Assembly (NCBI GenBank): GCA_001464955.1
Contig: LNEM01000034.1
Coordinates: 18,558 to 82,557 of the forward strand
Reading direction: 5' to 3'
Length of the DNA: 64,000 bases
From: Rhizobiales bacterium Ga0077537
GTDB lineage: Bacteria > Pseudomonadota > Alphaproteobacteria > Rhizobiales > Hyphomicrobiaceae
Part shown: in pieces, positions 42,601 to 50,908 of the stretch
Layout: the number at the start of each line of letters is the position of its first letter
Position numbering within the stretch: position 1 is the stretch's first letter
Translations under genes and position numbers: made by a program
The notes under the pieces: generated by a model
Databases searched by the model: none
Seen by the model: only the letters and a program-made list of their open reading frames with translations
What the model was told of the DNA's origin: nothing

Positions 42601-44411
42601 AGGGCGCCAAGCCCGGCGAGGGCGGCCAGCTCCCCGGCCACAAGGTCGACCAGACGATCGCGAAGGTCCGGCACTCGACGCCGGGCGTCGGGCTCATCTC
42701 GCCGCCGCCGCACCACGACATTTATTCGATCGAGGATCTGGCTCAGCTCATCTTCGACCTGAAGAACGTCAACCCGGCGGCCGACGTCTCGGTGAAGCTC
42801 GTCTCCGAAGTCGGCGTCGGCACGGTCGCGGCCGGTGTCGCCAAGGCGCGCGCCGACCACGTGACGATCTCGGGCTTCGAAGGCGGCACCGGCGCCTCGC
42901 CGCTGACGTCCATCAAGCACGCCGGCAGCCCGTGGGAGATCGGTCTCGCGGAAACGCACCAGACGCTGGTCTACAACCGGCTGCGCGGACGGATCGCGGT
43001 GCAGGTCGACGGTGGCATCCGCACCGGACGCGACGTCGTGATCGGCGCGCTGCTCGGAGCCGACGAGTTCGGCTTCGCGACGGCGCCGCTGATCTCGGCC
43101 GGCTGCATCATGATGCGCAAATGCCACCTCAACACGTGCCCTGTCGGCGTCGCGACGCAGGACCCGGTGCTGCGCGCGAAGTTCAAGGGCCAGCCCGAGC
43201 ACGTCATCAACTTCTTCTTCTTCATCGCGGAGGAAGTGCGCGAGCTGATGGCCGAGATGGGGCTGCGCTCGTTCGACGAACTGGTCGGGCAGTCGCAATA
43301 TCTCGACAAGGCGCGGGCCATCGGCCACTGGAAGGCACGCGGGCTCGATTTCGAGAACCTGTTCCACAAGCCCGAGGTGCCCGAGACGGTCGCGATCCGG
43401 CACGTCGAGCGGCAGGACCACGGGCTCGAAAAGGTGCTCGACAACAAGCTGCTCGAGATCGCGAAGCCAGCCATCGACAGCAAGAAGCCGGTGAAGGCCG
43501 AACTCGCCATCTCCAATCGTGACCGGGCGACCGGCGCGATGCTGTCCGGCGCCATTGCGAAGGCGCATGGGCATGGCGGTCTCGCCGAGGACAGCGTCTG
43601 GCTGACCTTCAACGGCATCGCCGGGCAATCGTTCGGCGCATGGCTCGCCAAGGGCGTGACGCTGGATCTCGTCGGCGAGGCCAACGACTACGTCGGCAAG
43701 GGTCTCTCGGGCGGCAAGATCATCGTCCGGCCGAACCCCAAGTCGGGGATCGTGCCCGAGGAAAGCATGATCGTCGGCAACACGGTCCTTTACGGCGCGA
43801 TCACCGGCGAGTGCTATTTCCGAGGCATCGCGGGCGAGCGGTTCGCGGTGCGCAACTCGGGCGCGATCGCGGTCGTCGAAGGCACGGGCGATCACGGCTG
43901 CGAATACATGACCGGCGGCGTCGTCGTCGTTCTTGGCCAGACGGGGCGCAACTTCGCGGCCGGCATGTCGGGCGGCATCGCCTACGTGCTCGACGAGGAC
44001 GGCACGTTCGAGCGGAAGTGCAACCTCGCCATGATCGACCTCGAGCCGATCGAGGCCGAGGAGACGGTGCTGCGCCAGCTTCAGAACGCCAGCGATCTCG
44101 CCAGCCACGGGCTCGTCGATGTGATGAGCGACATGTCGAAACAGGATGCCGCGCGTCTCCACGCCCTGATCACGCGGCATGCCCACTACACCAACTCGGC
44201 CAAGGCCAAGACCATTCTTGCCGACTGGCCGACGTGGCAGACGAAATTCCGCAAGGTGATGCCGGTCGAGTACCGCCGGGCGCTCGCCGAGATGGCGAAG
44301 CACCAGGCCGAACTCGGCACGGGTCTCGAGACGATCGAGATCGGCGTGCCCGGTAGCTCCGACAAGACGGGCAAGGGCAAACGCAAGGGCAAGTCGCCGG
44401 CGGCGGAGTGA
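39621..44411 (+). CDS. gltB: glutamate synthase large subunit
   Basis: NADPH-type glutamate synthase alpha subunit, 1596 residues. A 34-residue propeptide precedes the N-terminal nucleophile Cys35 (HDACGVGFI), which heads the class II glutaminase domain to about residue 430. The central domain follows, then the FMN-binding synthase domain (about 830-1200) with [14 protein letters not shown] and GEGGEE. Cys1162, Cys1168 and Cys1173 (in [15 protein letters not shown]) ligate the 3Fe-4S cluster with the expected six- and five-residue spacing. The C-terminal beta-helix domain (GxxG repeats such as [40 protein letters not shown]) ends near 1480. With GltD it converts glutamine and 2-oxoglutarate to two glutamates. 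The lysine-rich tail is unusual in length. Confidence 0.98.
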   Translation: MAEKRSVALRTAGIGAYSAPEKAGLFDRKREHDACGVGFIVDLKARATHSIVADALAILENLEHRGAVGADPTSGDGAGILIQIPHAFLADECARLGFALPKPGQYAVGHIFLPQDERLLAHCERVWARIVREEGLELIGFRPVPVDNASLSEMVRTTEPRHMQIFVGKPAQIASEDEFERKLYIVRKSVSNALYDAYKGRDIGHYCVSLSSRTLVYKGMFLSYQVKAYYKDLSDPRLASALALVHQRFSTNTFPSWKLAHPYRMVAHNGEINTLRGNVNWMAARQASVASPLFGSDISKLWPISYEGQSDTACFDNGLEFLVRGGYSLAHAAMMMIPEAWAGHATMDQARRAFYEYHACLMEPWDGPAAMAFTDGKQIGATLDRNGLRPARYLVTTDDRVIMSSESGVLPIAEEQIARKWRLQPGKMLLIDLSEGRIISDDELKKDLAARHPYETWLKRTQIQVGDLPLPKPPERKATNVSLMDLQQAFGYTQESLKFLMSPMVQTGQEAVGSMGTDTPISALSAKPKLLHTYFKQNFAQVTNPPIDSIREELVMSLVSFIGPRPNILDLEGTSKVKRLEVYQPILTNEDLERIRQIGQVKDNHFASITIDITYPADSGVNGMSWALDVVCAEAEEAVRSKDYNIVILSDRNTGPDRVPIPSLLATSAVHHHLIKQGLRTSVGLVVETGEAHEVHQFATLAGFGAEAINPYLAFETIAELLPELDEKIELKEAQKRFIKAIDKGLLKVMSKMGISTYQSYCGAQIFDAVGLKSAFVKRYFTGTHTQVEGVGLRQIARETFERHRQAFSDVPQLDGMLDVGGEYAFRLRGEAHVWRPTVVADLQHAVRTTSVDDAKAGKIPQKWRDYARQVNDQSEQLMTLRGLFRIKSAEEMERKPVPLAEVEPASEIVKRFATGAMSYGSISREAHTTLAIAMNRIGGKSNTGEGGEEADRYKPMPNGDSMRSAIKQVASGRFGVTTEYLANSDMMQIKMAQGAKPGEGGQLPGHKVDQTIAKVRHSTPGVGLISPPPHHDIYSIEDLAQLIFDLKNVNPAADVSVKLVSEVGVGTVAAGVAKARADHVTISGFEGGTGASPLTSIKHAGSPWEIGLAETHQTLVYNRLRGRIAVQVDGGIRTGRDVVIGALLGADEFGFATAPLISAGCIMMRKCHLNTCPVGVATQDPVLRAKFKGQPEHVINFFFFIAEEVRELMAEMGLRSFDELVGQSQYLDKARAIGHWKARGLDFENLFHKPEVPETVAIRHVERQDHGLEKVLDNKLLEIAKPAIDSKKPVKAELAISNRDRATGAMLSGAIAKAHGHGGLAEDSVWLTFNGIAGQSFGAWLAKGVTLDLVGEANDYVGKGLSGGKIIVRPNPKSGIVPEESMIVGNTVLYGAITGECYFRGIAGERFAVRNSGAIAVVEGTGDHGCEYMTGGVVVVLGQTGRNFAAGMSGGIAYVLDEDGTFERKCNLAMIDLEPIEAEETVLRQLQNASDLASHGLVDVMSDMSKQDAARLHALITRHAHYTNSAKAKTILADWPTWQTKFRKVMPVEYRRALAEMAKHQAELGTGLETIEIGVPGSSDKTGKGKRKGKSPAAE

Positions 44412-44419
44412 TCTCAGTC

Positions 44420-44932
44420 ATGCAGACATTACCAACGTACGGCACCCTCGTGACGGAATGGCTGAAGGACAAGGGGCCGGACGACTGGCATCGTCTGCTT
44501 CTTCACTGGAATTGGGATCACGGAATGATGCCGTTGAAATGGATTGCCGAGCAACCGGACTGCGACAAGGCCACGGCGCTGCAGATCTTCTGGCACAGTG
44601 CGCCTGAAACACAACTCGCGTGTCGAACATGGGACGAAGCGCGCAAGCAGTACTGCCATGAGGAATGGGAAATCTTGAAGCTGATCACGGAAAGGTGGGC
44701 GGCCGGTAGCTTCGTTAGGGCTGAACTGGCCTTCAACTCTTCCGAGCAGGTGGATGAGGATGGTCTGCGCGAGCGGGTCCAGGATTTTGGTGTCGATGAT
44801 TTCGGCTTTCCCGTGCCAGCAGAGATGTTTCTGCCGCGCGAGGGACGTCAACTGGAGGGGTTCAAGGACCTCAACGACGGAGTGCCCGCCGAGGTCGCCG
44901 CGCAGATGGGCGCGCTGGAGCGCGGCGCCTAG
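44420..44932 (+). CDS. DUF4274 domain-containing protein
   Basis: A 170-residue protein of unknown function. The segment WHRLLLHWNWDHGMMPLKWIAEQPDCDKATALQIFWHS matches the DUF4274 pattern (NWD, then W-I-x3-P-x-CD-x-ATAL-x-IFW). The remainder is acidic and has no other recognisable motif; there is no signal peptide or membrane segment. It starts nine bases after the gltB stop and ends 75 bases before gltD, so it is inserted within the glutamate synthase operon and must be cotranscribed. Its GC content looks lower than that of gltB and gltD, consistent with an inserted gene. There is no strong ribosome-binding site, so translational coupling to gltB is likely. Confidence 0.82.
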   Translation: MQTLPTYGTLVTEWLKDKGPDDWHRLLLHWNWDHGMMPLKWIAEQPDCDKATALQIFWHSAPETQLACRTWDEARKQYCHEEWEILKLITERWAAGSFVRAELAFNSSEQVDEDGLRERVQDFGVDDFGFPVPAEMFLPREGRQLEGFKDLNDGVPAEVAAQMGALERGA

Positions 44933-45007
44933 GCGCCGACCGCGTCAGTACTCGACAATCGGCAAAGCGAATACTTCCGGGCTTGCTTCCCGATAGGAAA
45001 AGAGACA

Positions 45008-46447
45008 ATGGGCAAAGTCACAGGTTTCATGGAGTTCGAGCGCGCCGACCGGGGCTATCGGCCGGTCGACGAGCGTCTCAAGCACTGGCAGGAATTCGTG
45101 GTGCCGCTGTCCGAGGGCGAGACGCGCACGCAGGCCTCGCGGTGCATGGATTGCGGCATTCCCTACTGTCACAACGGGTGTCCGGTGAACAACCAGATCC
45201 CCGACTGGAACGACCTCGTCTACAACAACCGCTGGCAGCAGGCGCTGGTCAACCTGCACTCGACCAACAACTTCCCGGAGTTCACCGGCCGCGTCTGCCC
45301 GGCGCCGTGCGAGGCCGCCTGCACGCTCAACCTCGACGACAATCCGGTCACCATCAAGACGATCGAGTGCGCGATCATCGACAAGGGCTTCGCGGAGGGC
45401 TGGGTGAAGCCCGAGCCGGCCGAGACCAAGACCGGCAAGTCGGTCGCCATCGTCGGGTCGGGGCCGGCCGGGCTCGCTGCCGCGCAGCAGCTCGCGCGCG
45501 TCGGCCATACCGTGCACGTCTACGAGAAGAACGCCGAACCGGGCGGGCTCCTCCGCTACGGCATTCCGGACTTCAAGCTCGAGAAGACCGTCGTGGCACG
45601 GCGGGTCGATCAGCTCAAGGCCGAGGGCGTGGTGTTCCACGTCAACACCAACGTCGGCAAGGACGTGACGGCGTTCGAGCTCGAGGACAAGTACGACGCG
45701 GTGCTCCTCACGGGCGGCTCCGAGCGGCCCTTCGACTTCTTCGAGAAGGCGCCGGGACGGGATCTCGACGGGTTGCATTTCGCGATGGATTTCCTGCCCC
45801 AGCAGAACCGTCGCGTCTCGTCGGAGCCAATCCCGGGCGCGACGCGCGAGATCAGCGCCAAGGGAAAGCACGTCATCGTCATCGGTGGCGGCGACACGGG
45901 CTCGGACTGCATCGGAACCAGCCTCCGGCAGGGTGCGCTCTCGGTGACGCAGCTCGAGATCATGCCGAAACCGCCCGAGAAGGAGGCGAAGCTCGTGACG
46001 TGGCCGCACTGGCCGCTGAAGCTGCGCATCTCGAGCTCGCAGGCGGAAGGCGCCAAGACCGAGTACTCGATCTCGACCACCGGTTTCGCTGGCGAGAACG
46101 GCCGGGTGACGAAGCTGCTCTACACCCGCGTCGGCCCCGACATGAAGCCGATCCCGGGCACCGAGGGCGAACTGCCGGCCGACCTCGTCCTCTTCGCCAT
46201 GGGCTTCTCGGGTCCGATCGAGAGCGACGTCGTCGCGCAGCTCGAGTTGCCGGTCGTGGCGCGCGGCCGCTTCAAGGGCATCGACGCCACGGAGCGCGAC
46301 TACAGGGTCAAGGGCCGGACGAAAGTCTATGCGGCGGGCGACATCCGGCGCGGCCAGAGCCTCGTCGTGTGGGCCATTCGTGAAGGCCGGCAGGCCGCCG
46401 CCTCGATCGACAAGGCGCTGATGGGCCGCACCGACCTCCCGCGCTGA
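45008..46447 (+). CDS. gltD: glutamate synthase small subunit
   Basis: NADPH-dependent GltD, 479 residues. The N-terminal region carries the cysteines of two 4Fe-4S clusters in [19 protein letters not shown] and [13 protein letters not shown]. The FAD-binding motif [19 protein letters not shown] lies near residue 150, and the NADPH-binding loop [17 protein letters not shown] near 295. It takes electrons from NADPH and passes them to the GltB flavin. A ribosome-binding site AGGAAAAGAG precedes the ATG. It follows gltB and the DUF4274 gene on the same strand. Confidence 0.98.
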   Translation: MGKVTGFMEFERADRGYRPVDERLKHWQEFVVPLSEGETRTQASRCMDCGIPYCHNGCPVNNQIPDWNDLVYNNRWQQALVNLHSTNNFPEFTGRVCPAPCEAACTLNLDDNPVTIKTIECAIIDKGFAEGWVKPEPAETKTGKSVAIVGSGPAGLAAAQQLARVGHTVHVYEKNAEPGGLLRYGIPDFKLEKTVVARRVDQLKAEGVVFHVNTNVGKDVTAFELEDKYDAVLLTGGSERPFDFFEKAPGRDLDGLHFAMDFLPQQNRRVSSEPIPGATREISAKGKHVIVIGGGDTGSDCIGTSLRQGALSVTQLEIMPKPPEKEAKLVTWPHWPLKLRISSSQAEGAKTEYSISTTGFAGENGRVTKLLYTRVGPDMKPIPGTEGELPADLVLFAMGFSGPIESDVVAQLELPVVARGRFKGIDATERDYRVKGRTKVYAAGDIRRGQSLVVWAIREGRQAAASIDKALMGRTDLPR

Positions 46448-46521
46448 GCGGGGGCACAAGAAACGGGTCGATGCGGTAGAGCCATTGAGCTAGCGGAGTG
46501 CTCCACACAGGAGCCTCGCTC

Positions 46522-47481
46522 ATGACCTCCCCCGCTTCGGCCCATCGCCGCATGACCGCCCTCGAATGGGGGATGGTCGTTACTCTCTCGTTTCTGTGGG
46601 GCGGATCTTTCTTCTTCAACGGCATGGCTGTCAGGGAGCTGCCGACGTTGACGGTGGTCGTCGTCCGCGTCGCTCTCGCCGCCGCCATCCTGTCGATCGC
46701 CCTGCGCCTGATGTCGGTGGCCATGCCGCGTGATCCGGCCGTCTGGAGGGCGTTCTTCGGCATGGCGCTGCTCAACAACGTGGTGCCGTTCACGCTCATC
46801 GTGTGGGGGCAGGCGCATATCGCCTCGGGGCTCGCGTCGATCCTCAATGCGACGACGCCGGTGTTCGGCGTGCTCGTCGCGCATCGGCTCACCACCGACG
46901 AGAAGATGACCGGCGGTCGTCTCGCCGGCGTCCTGATCTGTCTCGCCGGCGTGGCGATCCTGATCGGGGGCGATGCGCTTTCGTCCCTCGGCATCGATGT
47001 TCTGGCGCAAGCCGCCTGTCTGACGGCCGCCCTCTCCTACGCGCTGGCCGGCATATACGGGCGACGGTTCAAGGCGATGCAGGTCTCGCCGCTGGCCACG
47101 GCCACCGGTCAACTTCTGGCGTCGAGCGCCCTGCTCCTTCCCATGGTGCTGCTGATCGACAGACCCTGGGCCTTGCCCGTGCCGAGCGTGACGGCAATCC
47201 TGGCGCTGATCGGCGTCGCCCTCCTCTCAACCGCGCTCGCCTACATCATCTATTTCCGCATTCTGGCCACCGCGGGCGCCACCAACCTGCTGCTCACGAC
47301 GTTTCTCATCCCGATCAGCGCCATCCTGCTGGGCACGGCGTTTCTCGGCGAGACGCTGCAGTTGACGCACATCGGCGGCATGGTGATGATCGGTCTTGGC
47401 CTTGCCGCCATCGATGGTCGGCCGTGGCTTTACCTGAGGCGCGGTGGAATGGCGCGACAGGCGGCCGCCTCAAGCGACTAG
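46522..47481 (+). CDS. EamA/DMT family transporter
   Basis: Drug/metabolite transporter of 319 residues with ten predicted helices in two EamA repeats (first ending near residue 145, second starting QAACLTAALSYALAGIYGRRF). The ATG at 46522 has GGAG eight bases before it; a GTG at 46498 would add eight residues. Typical blocks are SFLWGGSFFFNGMAVRELP and HIASGLASILNATTPVFGVLVAHRL, and FLGETLQLTHIGGMVMIGLGL near the end. It probably exports an amino acid or metabolite. A Rid-family gene follows closely. Confidence 0.9.
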   Translation: MTSPASAHRRMTALEWGMVVTLSFLWGGSFFFNGMAVRELPTLTVVVVRVALAAAILSIALRLMSVAMPRDPAVWRAFFGMALLNNVVPFTLIVWGQAHIASGLASILNATTPVFGVLVAHRLTTDEKMTGGRLAGVLICLAGVAILIGGDALSSLGIDVLAQAACLTAALSYALAGIYGRRFKAMQVSPLATATGQLLASSALLLPMVLLIDRPWALPVPSVTAILALIGVALLSTALAYIIYFRILATAGATNLLLTTFLIPISAILLGTAFLGETLQLTHIGGMVMIGLGLAAIDGRPWLYLRRGGMARQAAASSD

Positions 47482-47534
47482 GCCCCGATGGAATGCACCG
47501 AACTTCCGCGTTGATGGTACGAGAGAAAGCGATC

Positions 47535-47912
47535 ATGAGCCAGGCAAAGCCCTTGTTTCCGCCCACCCGCGTCGTGCCCCTCGGCGGAGGCGCCAAGCTG
47601 GTGTTCTGCTCCGGCGTCACGGCACGCGGCAGCGCCGCAGCCGGGAAGTCGGTGCAGGAACAGACACGCGAGTGTCTCGCCAAGCTCGAGCGTGCGCTCG
47701 CCGCTGAAGGCGCCACTTGGGACAATGTGCTGAAAACAACGACGTGGCTGTCCGACATGCGCCACTACGACGGGTTCAACGAGGCGCGGAGCGCCTTTTA
47801 TGCGACGTTGCCCGTGCCGCCGGCCAGCAGCACCATCGGCGGCGCACAGTTCACCTCGACGGACGTGTGCGTCGAGATCGAGGCGACCGCCGTCGTTCCG
47901 GCGTCGAGTTGA
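47535..47912 (+). CDS. Rid family protein (YjgF/UK114 fold)
   Basis: A 125-residue Rid-fold protein starting at the ATG at 47535 behind GAGAGAAAG. The fold signature is GATWDNVLKTTTWLSDMRHYDGFNEARSAFYATLPVPPASSTIGG. The arginine essential for imine deaminase activity in RidA (in the PARS block) is replaced: the sequence here is PPASSTI. The protein is therefore unlikely to be an authentic 2-aminoacrylate deaminase and belongs with the Rid4-7-like groups of unknown activity. It is 53 bases downstream of the EamA transporter gene on the same strand. Confidence 0.88.
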   Translation: MSQAKPLFPPTRVVPLGGGAKLVFCSGVTARGSAAAGKSVQEQTRECLAKLERALAAEGATWDNVLKTTTWLSDMRHYDGFNEARSAFYATLPVPPASSTIGGAQFTSTDVCVEIEATAVVPASS

Positions 47913-47927
47913 GCGCCGAATTCCGCG

Positions 47928-48215
47928 CTACGACGTCTGCGCCGCGAGGAACGCCCGCGCCGGGCCGACGTCGATCAGGGGATAGATGTCGAACGTGGCG
48001 GGAATGATCTCGGCCCACTCGTTCAGGATGCGGTGCAGGGTCTCGTTGTCGGGAACGTCGAGGAGTGCGATCGCGCCGCGCCCCGTCCGCGCCCACACGT
48101 TCTTGACGAGGCCCTGCTGCTGCAGCGGCGCCAGCCACTCCCAGTAGGCCTGTCGCTTCGGCACCATGGTCGACGGCGGCTCGGGGCGGGGTGTCGAGAT
48201 GACCATGAACAGCAT
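47928..48215 (-). CDS. muconolactone delta-isomerase-like small protein
   Basis: A 95-residue dimeric alpha/beta-barrel protein beginning MLFMVISTPRPEPPSTM, with GLVKNVWARTGRGAIALLDVPDNETLHRILNEWAEIIPATFDIYPLIDV, the layout of muconolactone isomerase and YciI-like proteins. The ATG at 48215 has GGAG eight bases upstream; the longer frame to 48299 lies inside the neighbouring gene. It starts six bases past the stop of the NTF2-like gene, so the two form an operon. A true muconolactone isomerase would be expected with other catechol pathway genes, which are absent, so the exact reaction is uncertain. Confidence 0.78.
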   Translation of the reverse strand: MLFMVISTPRPEPPSTMVPKRQAYWEWLAPLQQQGLVKNVWARTGRGAIALLDVPDNETLHRILNEWAEIIPATFDIYPLIDVGPARAFLAAQTS

Positions 48216-48220
48216 GCGCG

Positions 48221-48670
48221 CTACTCCTTCGGCTGCAGGCGGGTTGCCGGCTTGTACTGGTCCTCGAGGCGGTTGCCGTGGCGGTGCAGCAGCCGCCATT
48301 CATCGTTCTCGAGGCGGAAGATGTGGGTGACACGGTTCGACCAGCCCGTCGGCGCCGACATGCCGTCCATTGACCGCATGGTGAAGGTTTCGATGTCGGT
48401 CGTATAGAAAAGCGTCGGCGTGACAACCGTGGTCACGTTGCGATAGGCGACGGTGCCGCCGCGGAACTGCTCGGCGGCCCAGTCCCAGCGCCGCGAAACG
48501 TCGTCCCAGCCCTTCTCCCAGCCTCCCCACCCGTAGAAACTGGTTGCATCGGCCGTGTGCGAGTAGAGCGCCTTGATGGCGCGGACGTCGCCATTGGCCA
48601 CATCGGTCATGGCCGTGTGCAGGCGTGCGACAGTCGCGGCCACGGCGGCAGGCACTGGCACATCGGACAT
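48221..48670 (-). CDS. NTF2-like (SnoaL/DUF4440-type) protein
   Basis: A 149-residue protein of the cone-shaped NTF2-like fold. It reads VARLHTAMTDVANGDVRAIKALYSHTADATSFYGWGGWEKGWDDVSRRWDWAAEQFRGGTVAYRNVTTVV, with the C-terminal strand VTHIFRLENDEWRLLHRHGNRL. This is the pattern of SnoaL-like polyketide cyclases and DUF4440 proteins, which act as isomerases or ligand binders. It is coupled to the muconolactone-isomerase-like gene. A ribosome-binding site GGGAG lies before its ATG, and a three-copy 40-bp tandem repeat sits just upstream. Confidence 0.85.
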   Translation of the reverse strand: MSDVPVPAAVAATVARLHTAMTDVANGDVRAIKALYSHTADATSFYGWGGWEKGWDDVSRRWDWAAEQFRGGTVAYRNVTTVVTPTLFYTTDIETFTMRSMDGMSAPTGWSNRVTHIFRLENDEWRLLHRHGNRLEDQYKPATRLQPKE

Positions 48671-48697
48671 GGGTTACTCCCGATCGGTTGGCTTCCT

Positions 48698-48817
48698 TAG
48701 TGGCGCTTCGGTTGCCCACTTCGCATCCGCGCGCCTGTAGTCGCGCTTCTGTTGCCCACTGCGCAACCGCGCGCCTTTAGTCGCGCTTCTGTTGCCCACT
48801 GCGCAACCGCGCGGAAT
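48698..48817. repeat. 40-bp tandem repeat, three copies
   Basis: Units lie at 48698-48737, 48738-48777 and 48778-48817. The second and third differ only in the last bases, and the first has about five changes. Each unit contains TTCTGTTGCCCACTGCGCAA followed by CCGCGCG, with a small inner dyad GTTGC/GCAAC. The array lies between the divergent NTF2-like and GMC oxidoreductase genes. The rest of the 48671-48953 gap has no gene. Confidence 0.92.
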
Positions 48818-48953
48818 TGAACAGACATATGGCGGCGTTGTCACGCCTGGACAATTGCCTGGTCGAGTTGGTGTTCTCCTCATCATTCGGCACCCGTCCG
48901 CTCGACATCGGTCCCGTCGCCAAGCAAAGTCCCGGGCGTCGATATCCGATCGA

Positions 48954-50672
48954 ATGGCATTGCCGCCCGAGACGAGGTTGCCCTTGGCCCGATTGTCCCG
49001 CCCCCTGGACCAACTCTCCCGACGCTACGATGCCGTCATCGTCGGCTCGGGCTATGGCGGTGGGGTGGCGGCGGCACGCCTGGCACGGGCCGGCAAATCG
49101 GTCTGCTTGATCGAGCGCGGCCGCGAGGTGCTGACGGGTCAGTTCCCCACGCGCTTTCCCGACATGCGCAACGAGATGCGCGTGACCGGCCGCACCGGCA
49201 GCTTCGGATCGCCGACCGGGCTTTTCGACGTCAGGCTCGGCGACGACATGCACGTGCTCGTCGGCTCGGGCCTCGGTGGGGGCTCGCTCGTCAATGCCGG
49301 CGTCGCACTCAGGCCCGATCCGCGCGTGTTCCAGGACGGCGTCTGGCCCGGACAGATCACCCAGGATGGCCTTCTCGAAGAGGGCTATCTGCGCGCCACC
49401 CGTTGGCTCCGCCCGGCCCGACATCCGCGAGCGGCCGAGATGACGAAGTTCCAGGCACTGGCGGCAGCCGGCACCGCCATCGGCAAGCCGCCCGTAACGC
49501 CGCCGGTGGCCGTCAGCTTCGAGGCGACCGTCAATCCGGCCGGTATCGCGCAGCCCGCATGCACGCTCTGCGGCGATTGCTGCGGCGGCTGCAACGTCGG
49601 CGCCAAGAACACAGTGGCGCTGACCTATCTGCCCGTCGCCGCACAGCACGGTGCGCACCTGTTCACCGAGCTGCGCGTGTCGCACATCGCGCCAATTGCG
49701 GGCGGCGGCTGGCAGGTGCACGCCGGCCCGACGGCTGGCGGCAGCGGTGCGTCTCGTCTCCTCTGCATCGACGCCGACCTCGTCGTCCTCGCCGCCGGCA
49801 CGCTCGGCACCACCGAGATCCTGCTCCGATCGCAGGCACGCGGGCTCGCCCTCTCGGACCGGCTCGGCCATCGCTTCTCGGCGAACGGCGACATCATCGC
49901 GTTCGGCTACGGCGCCACGGCTCCGGTCAACGGGATCGGCGTCGGGCATCCGGCGAAGATCACGGGGGCTGAGATCGGCGCCTCGGTGACGGGCCAGATC
50001 GACATCGAGGACGCCGCCGACCTCGCCAACGAGATGCGCATCCAGGAGGGCGCGCTGCCGTCGGCGTTCGCGCCCGCGCTGCCGGTGATGTTCGTCCCGA
50101 ACGGGCGGCTCCTCGGCGCACTGCAGGCGCTCGTCAACGGCGTCTACAAGGGGCCGCTCGCCCATCTGCAGACGTTCTTCGCCGTTTCCCACGACAGCGC
50201 CGCGGGACGCTTCACGCTCGACGGCGACCGTCTCGTCCTCTCATGGCCCGGGGCGAAGGACGAGCCCGTCTACGAGCGGCTCGACCGGACGCTCGCCGCC
50301 CTCGTCAGCGCGGCCGGTGGCTCCTATGTCAAAAATCCGCTCGCCGGCAGCGTCATGGGGCACCAGCCCGCCACCGCGCACCCGCTCGGGGGCTGCGGCA
50401 TGGGCCGGGAACGGAGCGACGGCGTGGTCGACCACAAGGGGCAGGTGTTCACCGCGGCCTCGGGCGCCGGCAGCACGGACGTTCACCGGGGTCTTTACGT
50501 CATCGACGGCTCGATCATCCCGCGCTCGCTCGGCGTCAATCCGCTGCTCACCATTACCGCGCTGGCGGAGCGGGCGCTCTTGCACGCGGGGGCCGACCTC
50601 GGGCTCGCCATGGATGATGCGCCGGTCGCGATCGGGCCGGCGCGGCCGCCTCATGTGCCCGCTGCCGGCTGA
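48954..50672 (+). CDS. GMC family oxidoreductase (cholesterol oxidase-like)
   Basis: FAD-dependent GMC oxidoreductase of 572 residues from the ATG at 48954; no good ribosome-binding site is seen and the frame is open upstream. The FAD motif VIVGSGYGGGVAAARLARAG lies at 28-47, followed by a cysteine-rich motif CTLCGDCCGGCNVGAKNT near residue 202, and AAGTLGTTEILLRSQ. The C-terminal active-site region includes GHQPATAHPLGGCGMG and VIDGSIIPRSLGVNPLLTITALAER. The HPLGG-C block is that of cholesterol-oxidase-like and related alcohol oxidoreductases. Its substrate is unknown. It is 30 bases upstream of the argC leader promoter. Confidence 0.88.
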   Translation: MALPPETRLPLARLSRPLDQLSRRYDAVIVGSGYGGGVAAARLARAGKSVCLIERGREVLTGQFPTRFPDMRNEMRVTGRTGSFGSPTGLFDVRLGDDMHVLVGSGLGGGSLVNAGVALRPDPRVFQDGVWPGQITQDGLLEEGYLRATRWLRPARHPRAAEMTKFQALAAAGTAIGKPPVTPPVAVSFEATVNPAGIAQPACTLCGDCCGGCNVGAKNTVALTYLPVAAQHGAHLFTELRVSHIAPIAGGGWQVHAGPTAGGSGASRLLCIDADLVVLAAGTLGTTEILLRSQARGLALSDRLGHRFSANGDIIAFGYGATAPVNGIGVGHPAKITGAEIGASVTGQIDIEDAADLANEMRIQEGALPSAFAPALPVMFVPNGRLLGALQALVNGVYKGPLAHLQTFFAVSHDSAAGRFTLDGDRLVLSWPGAKDEPVYERLDRTLAALVSAAGGSYVKNPLAGSVMGHQPATAHPLGGCGMGRERSDGVVDHKGQVFTAASGAGSTDVHRGLYVIDGSIIPRSLGVNPLLTITALAERALLHAGADLGLAMDDAPVAIGPARPPHVPAAG

Positions 50673-50701
50673 GAGCCGGGGCGCGTCGACCCGGTTCCCG
50701 A

Positions 50702-50731
50702 TTGACAGCGCCGCCTCCATGGCCTCATAAG
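50702..50731 (+). promoter_or_regulatory. sigma-70 promoter of the argC leader
   Basis: A perfect -35 TTGACA (50702-50707) and -10 CATAAG (50726-50731) are spaced by 18 bases. The first purine at the predicted start is A50739, which is the first base of the leader-peptide ATG, so the transcript is expected to be leaderless. Confidence 0.65.
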
Positions 50732-50738
50732 CTCGGCC

Positions 50739-50801
50739 ATGAGCCTTGCACCGCACACCATCGTCCGACGTCGTTGCCGCCTTCCGGCGCGGATGCGATG
50801 A
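50739..50801 (+). CDS. arginine-rich leader peptide of argC (putative attenuator peptide)
   Basis: A 20-codon open frame from ATG 50739 to TGA 50799-50801. Six of its 20 residues are arginine; codons 9-20 read VRRRCRLPARMR, with three Arg codons in a row (50766-50774) and a fourth at 50778-50780. It lies between a promoter and an intrinsic terminator upstream of argC, the standard layout of an amino-acid-responsive attenuator. There is no Shine-Dalgarno sequence, but the predicted transcription start falls on the ATG, as in leaderless leader peptides of alphaproteobacteria such as trpL. Ribosome stalling at the Arg codons when charged tRNA-Arg is scarce would favour the antiterminator. This reading is inference from sequence, not shown experimentally. 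Confidence 0.6.
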   Translation: MSLAPHTIVRRRCRLPARMR

Positions 50802-50856
50802 CGGCTGCCTGAGTGCGACCGACTTCGTATGAGCCGCGCCTGGAGCGCGGCTTTTT
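50786..50856 (+). terminator. argC attenuator: antiterminator alternative and intrinsic terminator
   Basis: The terminator is a perfect 8-bp stem (50832-50839 with 50845-50852, loop CTGGA) followed by TTTTTCATTTT. The 5' arm region CCGCGCC (50834-50840) is also an exact complement of GGCGCGG (50786-50792), which overlaps the last Arg codons of the leader peptide. The two pairings exclude each other. GGCG (50786-50789) can pair instead with CGCC (50778-50781), giving a small upstream hairpin. This is a complete three-segment attenuation layout. The terminator could alternatively simply end the GMC oxidoreductase transcript. Confidence 0.65.
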
Positions 50857-50908
50857 CATTTTCTGATCCCCCTTCCTCGACTTCCACCGCCAGATCGCGG
50901 AGATCGCC

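Noticed and set aside
41064-44303. An open frame of over 1000 codons on the minus strand
   Set aside because: It is antisense to gltB, whose motifs (Cys35 nucleophile, 3Fe-4S cysteines) are complete. The antisense product is highly charged and has no recognisable domain.
48698-48817. CRISPR-like array of 40-bp repeats
   Set aside because: The three units abut with no unique spacers, and no cas genes are present.
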